64,000 bases of DNA, from positions 1 through 64,000 of the forward strand of contig CANJKZ010000827.1 in assembly GCA_947471745.1 (NCBI GenBank). The letters are read 5' to 3'. The translations under genes were made by a program, and so were the position numbers. Numbering within the stretch: the first letter of the stretch is position 1; every line of letters starts with the position of its first letter. This document shows, one piece after another, positions 34,301 to 40,100 of this stretch. The notes under the pieces are model-generated. The model did not search any database and had not been told where the DNA came from. It saw nothing but the letters and a program-made list of their open reading frames with translations. This DNA is from Closterium sp. Naga37s-1. Lineage: Eukaryota; Streptophyta; Zygnematophyceae; Desmidiales; Closteriaceae.

Positions 34301-35755
34301 CCCGCCCCCTGCTTTCCTGCCCGCTAGCTCTGGGCTGTAACTGCTGGTCAGCGGGCCAATCCCGCTCGCCCAATCCGGTCGTTTAATGCTGCCCAAGCTG
34401 CCCGGACTGCCTCTCCTGGCAGGGCTGTCGGACTTGCCTCTGCTGCCCGGACTGCCCGTGTTTGCCCTCCTTCGCTCCTCTGAAGGCGACCGGCCAACCA
34501 CCCCCTGCGCCCCTCTTGTTCCGCCTCCTCCGCTTCCCCCTCCCCCTGGTGCTATCCCCCTGGTGCCAGGGCCTGAGCGTGTGGGGGAGGCGAAGGCAGC
34601 GGAAGGGCGAGGGCTCTGCTGGCGGACTGACATCCGCCCCGATCCCCCTTCTACCCTTCCCCCTGCCCCTCCCCCTCCTCCCGCTCCCCCCGCCTCGCCC
34701 GTCTGTATCCGCGCCCCCACTCCACTTCCCACCTGCGCCTTTCCAATCACTGCTCTCCCCTTGTCACTTGGTTTACCGCCACCAATACCGCTCCCGCTAC
34801 CCCTATCGCTCACACTCGCTACAAAGCTCCCACTCCCACCATTACTCCCCATGCCACTCCTCTTTATGTCCTTCAAACCGACCCTAATCTCCCCCGACCT
34901 ATTCACTGCGCTGCTCTCCTCACTACCACTCTTTCCTTGCCCTCGTCTCCCCTCGTCTGCATCCGTTGCACCATTGGCCTCCCTCACACCTTCCGCAGGT
35001 TCCTTCCCCACCCACTCGCCGCTCCCGTTTGCCAATCCCCCGGCGGACGTTTCTTCTGGCGCTAAATCGGGCGCGAGTGAACTCACTGACGGCCCTGTTG
35101 ACTCAGCACTCTGCTCCTCCCTATGCGGCGCCAATTCAGGCGCCACTGCCGCTACATGCGTTCCATCTGCTGTGTCCTCCCTTCTGCCACCCACGTCGCC
35201 AGCCCCGCTCTGCTCCGCGCAGACTTCCAACTGCGCAGCTACCCTCACGCTCTGCTCCCCGGCGTCGCGCAACCCGTTGGCTCGCGCAAAATTGAGCTGG
35301 AACTGCCTCCCCTCGTCCGCGGCGCTTAGACTGACAGCTCCGCCGTCTATGCCGCCTGCGGATCGCAAAGCCTCCTCGTTTCCAGGTCGATCAGAACTTT
35401 CACTATTCCCGTTATAGTCTAGCGAGCCGTTAAGGTTTGACGCGCCGTTGGCCTGCGGCGTGCGATTTGTCCCCGCGCCGTTGCTCGCATCGCTACTTTG
35501 GCCGTCTCTTCCGGCGACACCACTAGTGAAACCGCCGCTAACGGCGGTGCTCTCGAGGTTGCTCGTAGTAAGGTCGTCGTCTCGAATGGCGGTACCGTTA
35601 AGGTCAGTGAGAAGATCGCCGCCTCGAATGGCGGCGGTACTCCCGAGGTCAGTGAGAAGATCGTCGTCTGAGAGCTGACCCGCATCGTCGAACGCCGGGC
35701 CGAGACTCCATCGCTTTCCCTCGTTGTCTGAATCTAACTCCCAGTCGGCTTCCAT
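1..35755 (-). CDS. AIR9: AIR9-like microtubule-associated protein, giant multi-exon gene, 3' end beyond the left edge
   Basis: In plants AIR9 is a large microtubule-associated protein that marks the cortical division site and the inserting cell plate. The family order is a basic Ser-rich microtubule-binding N-terminus, leucine-rich repeats, then about eleven A9 repeats. The same order is seen here from right to left. The start codon is at 35755 and opens a ~1150-codon Ser/Gly/Ala-rich exon. Seven LRR exons lie between 31651 and 17339. From 16090 leftwards come A9 segments with the hallmark pattern DVG...L...TPVRADG..GE (for example near 8240, 4500 and 6400) alternating with VEG..L...GG.EG..W segments. 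The leftmost segment (about 1090-1240) resembles a late A9 repeat, so the C-terminus is off the window. Coding exons are small and scattered, and several exist in tandem copies, so the exact spliced product is uncertain. The gene spans more than 35 kb, mostly through repeat-filled introns. The family call is from remembered homology, not a search. Confidence 0.85.
1380..2300 (-). other. AIR9-like intron/exon-copy region, three partial A9 exon copies
   Basis: Three related blocks at about 1480-1560, 1625-1700 and 1770-1850 share a GCACCTCGTCGCC...CCACGGGCGACAGC-type sequence. In one frame this gives LSDGTWGDEV, possibly the opening of an A9 segment. 1390-1480 holds a short array of GGCAATACAAGCTGA-like units. 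1860-2300 is purine/pyrimidine-skewed low complexity with no gene I can support. Confidence 0.4.
2300..3770 (-). repeat. ~159-bp tandem array carrying a short A9 exon
   Basis: About ten copies of a block reading VCISVLEGGVLQAGGE on the minus strand (near 2440-2490, 2600-2655, 2760-2815, 2930-2985, 3090-3140, 3230-3280, 3355-3395, 3470-3515, 3600-3640, 3715-3765). The block matches the VEG..L opening of an A9 repeat. The first five units repeat with a period of about 159 bp; later ones are shorter and more diverged. Intervening sequence is G/C-rich intron. Confidence 0.75.
4010..4930 (-). repeat. ~172-186-bp tandem array of an A9 exon (EDVGSRLRVEFTPVRADG)
   Basis: Copies of the same exon-sized block start near 4032, 4141, 4313, 4492 and 4678, with a diverged one near 4865. 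The 4492 and 4678 units are 186 bp apart and nearly identical. All contain the best-conserved A9 motif, so this array sits on a real exon. Confidence 0.75.
6700..7310 (-). repeat. 147-bp tandem array carrying an A9 exon
   Basis: Four near-identical 147-bp units (GCACTGCATT at 6836, 6983 and 7130). Each encodes on the minus strand GGVLVGYYTYQGGAEGDSLL followed by EWYRYAV and a GTGAG-type donor. Only the outermost copy (about 7165-7310) is joined to the upstream part of the exon (RPEGEPQVLSADMEG). Confidence 0.8.
7855..8180. repeat. 44-bp tandem repeat in an AIR9-like intron
   Basis: About seven to eight units built from ACACACCTGTGACCGCACTG plus CACTAGTACACAGGCCTACC, nearly identical. The ends resemble the 5' end of the neighbouring A9 exon (CACCTGTGACTGCAGCAGAG), so the array may have grown from an exon/intron edge. 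Confidence 0.85.
8531..8650. repeat. 15-bp tandem repeat, in frame with an A9 exon copy
   Basis: Eight units of GGCCCCTCCTCTTGA. On the minus strand they read as repeats of EEGPQ directly joined in frame to SEVEWFF, a copy of the A9 exon found at 8890-9010. Confidence 0.85.
9230..10610. repeat. 13-bp minisatellite in an AIR9-like intron
   Basis: About 105 units of TTGAGGTGCAGGT with common variants (TTGGAGG, TTGACGTG). Because 13 is not a multiple of three, the array stays open in several frames and produces a long spurious Thr/Cys/Ser/Asn/Leu/His-rich reading frame. Confidence 0.95.
10620..11200. other. AIR9-like intron with GAGTCG/CGAGTC-rich patch
   Basis: No exon seen. 10790-11020 is AT-richer than its surroundings and dense in GAGT/ACTC words (for example ACTCGACTCGGCCGAGT near 10926, and CTTGAAACTCAAGCTTTTTG near 10960). 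It resembles the palindromes at exon-copy junctions. 11040-11200 is an imperfect GGGAAAGGCAGG-type repeat. Confidence 0.5.
11205..12735 (-). other. AIR9-like A9 segments, block 2
   Basis: In coding order: about 12436-12735, EEYSLSLHDVG then LQLAFTPVSAAGVRGEPAS, with a +1 frame break between the halves at the C-run 12640-12644 and a second copy of the latter half at about 12430-12560. Then about 11755-11965, VQQVAVEGEALLGGVLRARG TYFGGAEGASLLQWF, with 5' copies at about 12060-12130 and 12195-12260. Then about 11495-11592, EYAVQADDVGCYLLLRYTPV, with a partial copy at 11420-11460. Then about 11205-11260, GEPVTARSPI. All match the A9 consensus in order. Confidence 0.65.
12897..13604. repeat. ~104-bp direct repeats flanking a ~500-bp segment
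   Basis: 12897-13000 and 13500-13604 are essentially identical (start GGCAACCGAGAGGGAGAATC). The ~500 bp between differs in composition from the neighbouring introns. A perfect 20-bp palindrome (13480-13499) ends exactly where the second copy starts. The layout looks like a duplication with an inserted segment. Confidence 0.75.
13480..13499. repeat. 20-bp perfect palindrome, TTTTGAG-GCGC-CTCAAAA core
   Basis: A perfect palindrome with one extra C/G on each side of the core. It lies at the junction with the second ~104-bp direct repeat and is identical in core to the one at 33284-33303. Confidence 0.9.
13580..15365 (-). other. AIR9-like first A9 segments, heavily multiplied exons
   Basis: One complete exon (about 15131-15249) reads VYTPSFSDVHACLAVRCTPL and onward to TTPPVAPG, the DVG...TPV half of an A9 repeat. 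Five more full or partial copies lie at about 14627-14725, 14760-14840, 14890-14950, 15000-15096 and 15310-15365. The next segment, with core HVSLGGEAVEGGVLTAMVEV, is repeated in full or in part at about 13580-13665, 13725-13800, 13905-14025, 14120-14190, 14250-14310, 14405-14435 and 14490-14530. Which copies are spliced cannot be told from sequence alone. Confidence 0.6.
15666..16090 (-). other. AIR9-like linker exon between LRR and A9 domains
   Basis: The frame opens ASLVTFLATHWASTLPAGFT and contains DRPIEDRPCHCR, matching the conserved linker of AIR9 (FLVERWKDTLPSGY...DRP..APCQC). It then carries a long Asp/Glu/Gly-rich insertion before RYEWLRRGKGAAEFSAI. A truncated copy of the first ~22 codons lies at about 16170-16255. 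Exon limits are acceptor CCCAG (exon starts 16090) and donor GTGAGG (exon ends 15666). Confidence 0.65.
16421..16595. repeat. Tandem ~66-bp duplication with a central palindrome
   Basis: 16421-16486 and about 16529-16595 are near-identical copies ending CACACACATGGGCCCG. Between them lies GTTTTGAGTCGACTCAAAAC (16487-16506, perfect 20-bp palindrome) followed by the related tail CTCGACTCATTACACGAG. A third partial copy of the flanking block occurs near 16700 and a fourth near 16830. Confidence 0.85.
16600..17220. other. AIR9-like intron, low complexity and an 18-bp array
   Basis: A repeated block containing TGGTACCTACCTGGTATG recurs near 16670 and 16790 and may be copies of a short exon I cannot place. 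16985-17115 is a tandem array of GCGCACACATGCAGAG-type 18-bp units. 16915-16985 is CA/GC-rich simple sequence. Confidence 0.5.
17221..17330. repeat. 55-bp tandem duplication, each unit opening with a 24-bp palindrome
   Basis: Perfect 24-bp palindromes (core TTTTGAG-AATT-CTCAAAA, extended by TGT/ACA) occur at 17221-17244 and 17276-17299. Each is followed by CCCTGCAGGATGAGGAGAGC. The array lies next to the donor of LRR exon 7. Confidence 0.9.
17339..17435 (-). other. AIR9-like LRR exon 7 (97 nt) with three partial copies
   Basis: After acceptor CTTCAG the frame reads HLRLDDNPIEDAPAPHLAAI and continues LLAASSLLSNSS, corresponding to the HLRVEENP...AASILL segment that ends the AIR9 LRR domain. 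The donor is GTGCCT. Fragments of the 5' half recur at about 17515-17555, 17640-17685 and 17765-17790. Confidence 0.7.
17930..18105. repeat. 10-bp tandem repeat, AIR9-like intron
   Basis: Units of GGGGCAAGGT and close variants, about 15 copies, ending immediately at the donor side of LRR exon 6. Confidence 0.9.
18110..18175 (-). other. AIR9-like LRR exon 6 (66 nt) with one partial copy
   Basis: Acceptor CCAG and donor GTCCGT bound 22 codons, VVTASSNSIASFESFPLLPA plus LE. A partial copy at about 18265-18310 keeps the first ~15 codons. It abuts a motif CTCAAAATCCGACT that resembles the palindrome family seen elsewhere. Confidence 0.7.
18325..18560. repeat. 24-bp tandem repeat, AIR9-like intron
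   Basis: About nine units of ATTGGAAAACAGAGAGAGGG plus GCAG, giving an open frame of eight-residue Arg/Glu-rich repeats that I regard as non-coding. Confidence 0.9.
18647..18709 (-). other. AIR9-like LRR exon 5 (63 nt)
   Basis: Acceptor CCCTCAG and donor GTGCGC bound 21 codons, FLSVSQNSLCLIDMPSQPRL plus K, matching the conserved FLSVAQN...MASQPRL segment of plant AIR9. Phase 0 at both ends keeps it in frame with its neighbours. Confidence 0.7.
19018..19190. repeat. 12-bp tandem repeat, AIR9-like intron
   Basis: Units of GTGGGAGTAGC and GTGGGTGTGGC, about 13 in total. No coding signal. Confidence 0.85.
19205..19270 (-). other. AIR9-like LRR exon 4 (66 nt) with two upstream partial copies
   Basis: After acceptor CACCACAG the frame reads QLFLAGNHISSLASLPRLPS plus LE (22 codons), the LRR that follows the VLDVSYN repeat in AIR9. 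The apparent donor is GC (GAG|GCATGG), so this may be a GC-AG intron. Partial copies lie at about 19335-19385 and 19455-19505. Each is preceded by a degenerate TTTTGAG/CTCAAAA palindrome. Confidence 0.65.
19640..30145. repeat. 10.5-kb 26-bp minisatellite inside an AIR9-like LRR intron
   Basis: About 400 units, each GGGACTGGAGCTGCAGTCCC plus GGCGTG or GGCTTG. The 20-bp core is a near-perfect palindrome (GGGACTG/CAGTCCC arms), so every unit can form a hairpin on either strand. 26 bp is not a multiple of three and the unit has no stop, so frames stay open for thousands of bases on both strands; these are artefacts. Variant units show higher-order structure: the unit with GGGACTAGAGCTGCAGTACT recurs near 22449, 23890, 24935, 25511, 26637, 27213 and 28889, with a related variant near 28340, and from 24935 the pattern repeats about every 1.70 kb. 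A GGTGCATGCAG or GGCGCATGCAG variant recurs within blocks. The array separates LRR exon 3 from exon 4. Confidence 0.97.
30395..30618 (-). other. AIR9-like LRR exon 3, two complete identical copies plus fragments
   Basis: Two 72-nt exons, 30547-30618 and 30395-30466, are identical base for base. Each has a CCAG acceptor and a GTGAGTGA donor. Each encodes VLDVSYNQLGEASLAPLAAC plus ASLQ, a 24-residue LRR in phase 0, so either or both could be spliced in without changing frame. The copies repeat with a 152-bp period. Truncated 5' fragments of the same exon lie at about 30230-30265, 30680-30710, 30793-30825 and 30895-30925. Confidence 0.75.
31166..31231 (-). other. AIR9-like LRR exon 2 (66 nt)
   Basis: Acceptor TCACAG and donor GTGAGT bound 22 codons, FVYLRGNKLTAMDGIERLKK plus VK, closely matching the second LRR of plant AIR9. 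A truncated copy (TMDGIERLKKV core) lies at about 31044-31090. The intron between them holds repeated CCTTGACCGGCGTTGACTCA-like units (30950-31165). Confidence 0.75.
31290..31390. repeat. (CA)n-rich microsatellite, AIR9-like intron
   Basis: An uninterrupted CA run near 31302-31338 followed by CGCACACACATGCACG-type sequence, between LRR exons 1 and 2. Confidence 0.9.
31580..31651 (-). other. AIR9-like LRR exon 1 (72 nt)
   Basis: Acceptor CAG at 31653-31652 and donor GTGGGC from 31579 bound exactly 24 codons in phase 0, reading RVDLRSQRIRSLKADTLHL plus PPAAQ, one leucine-rich repeat. Decayed copies of the same exon lie at about 31725-31795, 31960-32035 and 32085-32155, with a fragment near 31880. 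They keep the DLRSQRI core but lose the 3' end. Confidence 0.75.
32205..32310. repeat. 21-bp repeat multiplying a splice donor at the end of AIR9-like exon 1
   Basis: Five units of CCACCCACCGTGTCATCTCT plus G. On the minus strand each reads GATGACACG|GTGGGTGGCAG, so each unit carries a GTGGGT donor-like and a CAG acceptor-like site in phase (DDTVGGR repeat). Exon 1 could end at any of about five positions in 7-codon steps. Confidence 0.7.
32297..35755 (-). other. AIR9-like exon 1: Ser-rich N-terminal domain
   Basis: One open frame runs from ATG at 35755 to a likely donor near 32297 (ACG|GTGGGT), giving about 1153 residues. It begins acidic (MEADWELDSDNEG) and becomes strongly Ser/Gly/Arg/Ala-rich, which fits the basic microtubule-binding region of AIR9. 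It is several times longer than the pre-LRR part of Arabidopsis AIR9 as I remember it. Low-complexity runs include poly-Ala/Gly, an SPSPLPSPSR-type stretch near 32400, and a Glu/Arg-rich segment near 32850. A coding tandem duplication at about 33156-33430 repeats a segment containing SPVVAPTPAPCDPPLTA, with a palindrome at the junction. The last residues before the LRR exons (VMPGPDV) resemble the conserved AIR9 linker. Confidence 0.75.
33156..33430 (-). repeat. Coding tandem duplication in AIR9-like exon 1 with junction palindrome
   Basis: Two copies of a ~130-bp segment, each encoding a run containing SPVVAPTPAPCDPPLTA. The 20-bp palindrome at 33284-33303 (core TTTTGAG-GCGC-CTCAAAA) lies at the boundary and is translated in frame as part of FEAPQK. 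It is identical in core to the intronic palindrome at 13480. Confidence 0.8.
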
Positions 35756-37196
35756 GTTAAGGTTATACGTACTTCACCATGCTATGTTACAACTGAAAAT
35801 GGGCCTGGCATTTTCAAGGGATGGTGTTGAGCAATTTTCAAGGAGGTTTATAAACTCGAGGGAGTTCGTGCAATTTTCAAGGGCCCCGGTCAGCCCCGCA
35901 GCACACCCTTGGCTCTGTCGGTTTTCCGTACGATGTGCGGGCAGATTTATGAATGAGAGCGCCAATGAATTGACGAAACCTGTCACGAACTTACCATCTC
36001 AGGTGGCAAAAACTGACCGTAAGCACATAACCGAAAAAATGCTCTGGGGAGGTTGCAGAATGGCAATATTTCGGTTGAAACTGGCTCATTGTTGGGAGTA
36101 GAACAATGGGTACCAATATGCTGCATAGCCTTGCGTAGTAGCAAAGCCTTTATCACTTGTGTCGCATGGAGTTATCGTGCACATGTAAAATGTTATGTCG
36201 GGTACGCGGACCTGATACAAGTTTGACTGCAACTCTCGCATCTCGCCGTTCGTATTGCCACGCGGGAAGCATCTGTTGCCAATGACTGAACCCGGGGCGC
36301 TGAAGAGAGTGCTCAGAGCCGTGCAGCCAGCTGAGCATTCCCAAGGCGCCTAAATTCGCGCGGGAAGTTCCTTGGTGCGAGCATTGTACGCTTGACCAGC
36401 GCTCCGCACTGTGGTCCCAAGCTCAGCCCAGACCAGCACGCGCCACGCTGGGACTGGTGGTTCGGGGTTTGGCGCAGTCGGGCACGCAAAACCTGCTTCG
36501 GAGGAACCGCGTGAAGCTGGCTGTCTCGGTTTTGGACCTCGTGTGGTTCCTCGAACCTCGATTTTCCGAACCTCCGTGTCGTTCTAATTAACCAATCAAG
36601 TGGGTATGGTCTCCGACTGCGATCGGAAAGAACATTGCTCTTCTCGAGAACATCAGGCGTGTGTGGTGGCGGTGAGAGCGCGCTCAGGAGACTGGCAGGG
36701 AATCATCGAGCGTGCTCAATGGTTCTCTATGGTTCTGTACGTTCAAAAGCATTGTAGTAGAAAATAAAGCGGTTAAGTAGACGCCAGTGATGGCAGGAAA
36801 TTAAGGGAGATTGTGGTCACTTGTCATTAGGAGCTGAGAGCTTCTGTTGAAGGACGTCTTGTTCCTTGCTTTCGATAGTGTCATTTGATTCTACGCATGC
36901 TGTAGCGTGTTGCTGTTGCTGGCCTCTTTCAGAAGGCAACTAGTTGGCGGTAGTCGCTTTACACGTGAATGTTTTATCCACTAGCTGTGGTTGAAAGAAC
37001 ACTCGATCGATCGCAATCCAGTAACTATTCGAGCCGAACTAAGCGAAGCCACCGCTGCGCGGCTTCCCTTGTGCCAACGTTTCCCCTACTGCAGTGCCAT
37101 TAGAAATGTCTCAGTGTCTCCTACATTTATTGTGAACTTAGAAGCTACTCTAGTCTAATCCTCTAGTTATTTGTCGCGATTTGAATCAAGGACGCA
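35756..37196. promoter_or_regulatory. Divergent intergenic region between AIR9-like and GT34 genes
   Basis: 1.44 kb between two start codons facing away from each other, so it must hold both promoters and 5' UTRs. Composition is AT-richer and non-repetitive compared with both sides. I see no gene and no individual element I would defend. Confidence 0.6.
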
Positions 37197-40100
37197 ATGA
37201 AGCCGGAAAGATCGCTGTGTTGCGATTGGCTGTCGTGCTCACTGGGGTGGGTATGGAACCACCCGCGAATGAAGAATTTCCGCAAGGTCGCCTACAACTT
37301 CAAGATGACGCTCGTCTGCGGCTTCATCACCTTCCTCGTCTTCCGCGGCACCTTCGGCGCCGGCAAGTTCGGCACGCCGTTTCAGGATGCCGAGATTCTC
37401 AACCGCGAGCTCCGGTCCTTCCAAGAGAAGGGCCTCCTCAAGGTTCGTGTCGGTCGTATTGCGAAGCGACTGCTTGTTCAAGATCCTGTGAAGCGCGTTC
37501 TGAAAATACACGATCGCGGGATAGAGTATTGATGTCGACCGGAGAAGCTTTTGAGACTCGTCTTAGGAATCGATGTCGCGTGGTGCGTGTTTCATTCTCT
37601 TAAAGAGGGGCGTGTGGAGGCGCGGCGTGGATGAATGGCTACGATAGTGTGCTGAACTCTCATGGATCGACGGTTGCGACTAGGAAATTTCCCCTCATGA
37701 TTCCACGGCTTAGATTTTTGCGTTTAACTTTCGTGGACTGACAGAAGATTCGGCCCGTTCCCTTCTTCGTCTTGCGCATTCATCCTAGTGAAACGAATCG
37801 CACCGCTGATTGACTCGGGTTTCGTCAGATCGCTATCGCTGGTCGTTACGGATGCAATCACGGACACCCATCCTGCGATTTGAAGTGTAGGACAACGGCG
37901 ATAGCTAAGCGCATGTCTATCCTGAGATTATTGATTTGGGATCTATTACCCATGGGTTCTTGTAGTTGTAAGCGTAACAGTAGCAGCCTCTCGTAAAGCC
38001 TTTTGTTTTTCTTCCGTAACAGAAGCAGCCTCTCCCATTCTTACGAGCCAGTTCTCTCGCCCCTTTCCGCTCATAGTGCCCTGTAGCAACAGCCCCTGCA
38101 TAGCCCACAGTATACTTGGACCTCATGTTTTCACGAACGGATTCGTTCTTCTGGGCAGATTTTGCAGTTTTACCGCCTGTCAAATCGCCATGCACTCTTT
38201 CTAGCTCGATCGATAACCGAACCGTTGGGCGGGTTGAAGTGATCGGACTCTATTCGTGCTTTCCGGCATTGCCAGTCATGGGAATAGATGCGCGCATCGA
38301 CGACTACTCGTCCTTTCTCCCCGCGATCCACCCGTCACTTGCTTGCGATGCCTCCCGTCCTCTGGTCCCTTTTTGCCATTTCCGCCGTCTCTCCTTGTCC
38401 ACCTCATTCCCTCACGTCTAATTTTCTCCCGTTCCCGCGTTGGATTCTCTGCGCTGCTGCAGCACCGAAATCTCCGAGTCCTCTCAAATGTCCATTTTCT
38501 TGTCCCCCGCCCCCCGCTGCCACGTGGCAGTCGCGGGAGAGCCAGCTGCTCTTCCTGCAGGACAAGATGACGGACCGCAATTCGCCGTACCGCGCCGGGC
38601 CCAACATCACAGGTATGGCCGTCACTCCCGGCTGGCTACTGCTGTAACTTGTAGAAAGAGTATATGTGCCGAACTTCCCTTGCCTAAATGCTCTAACCCC
38701 AATCTTCCTTTCCCGTTCGATACCCCGCCTCTCTCCTAACCAACTCGCGTCTTGTTTCCGCGTTCTCCCCCTCCCCTTCCCCTCCCCCCCATCCCTCTCC
38801 CCCCCGCCCCTTTTCCCGCCTCCGCGACGCTTCCTCACCCGTTTCCACCCCCCACTCTTTCCTGACCGCTCCTTCTCTTTGGCCTCCCCGCTCGCTCCGT
38901 AGAGATCAGAAGCGCGCCGAGTGCATAACGTTCCCCATTCCGTCTTAAAACCCTCACGATCCGTCCCCCTCCCTCCCTCCTTCCCCCCCTCCTCCCCCCG
39001 TTTCCCCCTTCCCCGTCCCCATTCCTCCATTTCTGCCCGCGCTTCTCCCCTCCCCCCCCCCTCCTCCCCGCTCCCCCTTCACAGACTGGGACGAGCAGCG
39101 CGCGGAGCACATAGCCTTGAATCCCGGGTGCAACTCCACCAGTGACGGGCGGCCACGTGTCATGATCGTGTCGACTTCCCAGCCGAAGCCGTGCGAGCAC
39201 AGCGTGGGCGACCACTTCCAGCTCTTGTTCCTTAAATCGAAGCTGGACTATGCGCGTACGCACGGCATGGTGGTATACCACCACATGGTCCGGCTGGACA
39301 AGGAGATGAACGGCATGTGGGAGAAGCTGCCGCTGCTGCGCCGGCTCATGCTCGCGCACCCCGATATAGAGTGGTTCTGGTGGATCGACTCGGACTCCAT
39401 TATAACGGGTACGGTGGGTCGTGGGCGGCAAGGGAACGGGTTGGGGGGAGGGGGAGGGAGTGGGGAAGCGGGTAGAGGGAGTTTCCGAAAGTGAGAGGGA
39501 AGGGGATGGAGGGAGTTTCCGGGAAACAGGCGCTTGCGGGTTACCAGGAAAGGGTGACACGGCGATGCAGACGTGCGCGCAAACAGACTTCAAGTTTGAG
39601 GTGCCATGCGCATGCGCAAGGACATGAGCAAAGCATCGCTTCCGCTGACCTCATTCCTCCCGCCAATCCCTCCCGTTGCCTCTCCTTCTCCCTTTCCCCC
39701 ACTCTCTCCTCCTCCACCCCCACCCCCTCCCCCTCCCCCTCCCCCTCCCTCTCGCCCTCGCCCTCGCCCTCGCCCTCCCCTTCCCCCTCCCCCCTGTGCG
39801 CGCAGACATGAAGTTCGAGCTGCCATGGCGCAAGTACAAGGATGTGAGCATGGTGGTGCCGGGGTGGGACGACCTCGTGTACAAGCACCGCGACTGGTGA
39901 GTGTCGTTTAAAGGAAGAGGTTGAGAGCACTGCGGCTGGTGCGTCGCTTAGGGGCAGAGGGATAGAGCGCCGCGAGTGGCGAGGTGGCGCAAGTACAAGG
40001 GCGTGAGCATGGTGGTGCCGGGGTGGGACAACCTCGTGTATAAGCACCGCGACTGGTGAGCGAAGGAAGTGGCGGAGAGAGCGGAGGATGGGTGCGCGCA

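Noticed and set aside
1..35755. Pseudogene status for the AIR9-like locus
   Set aside because: Many exons have intact splice sites, exact codon-multiple lengths and conserved motifs. The single one-base break lies at a homopolymer in a region with extra exon copies.
37917..38195. 92-codon minus-strand frame inside GT34 intron 1
   Set aside because: It has no homology I recognise and the sequence contains short imperfect direct repeats (AGCAGCCTCTC). It is more likely intronic sequence.
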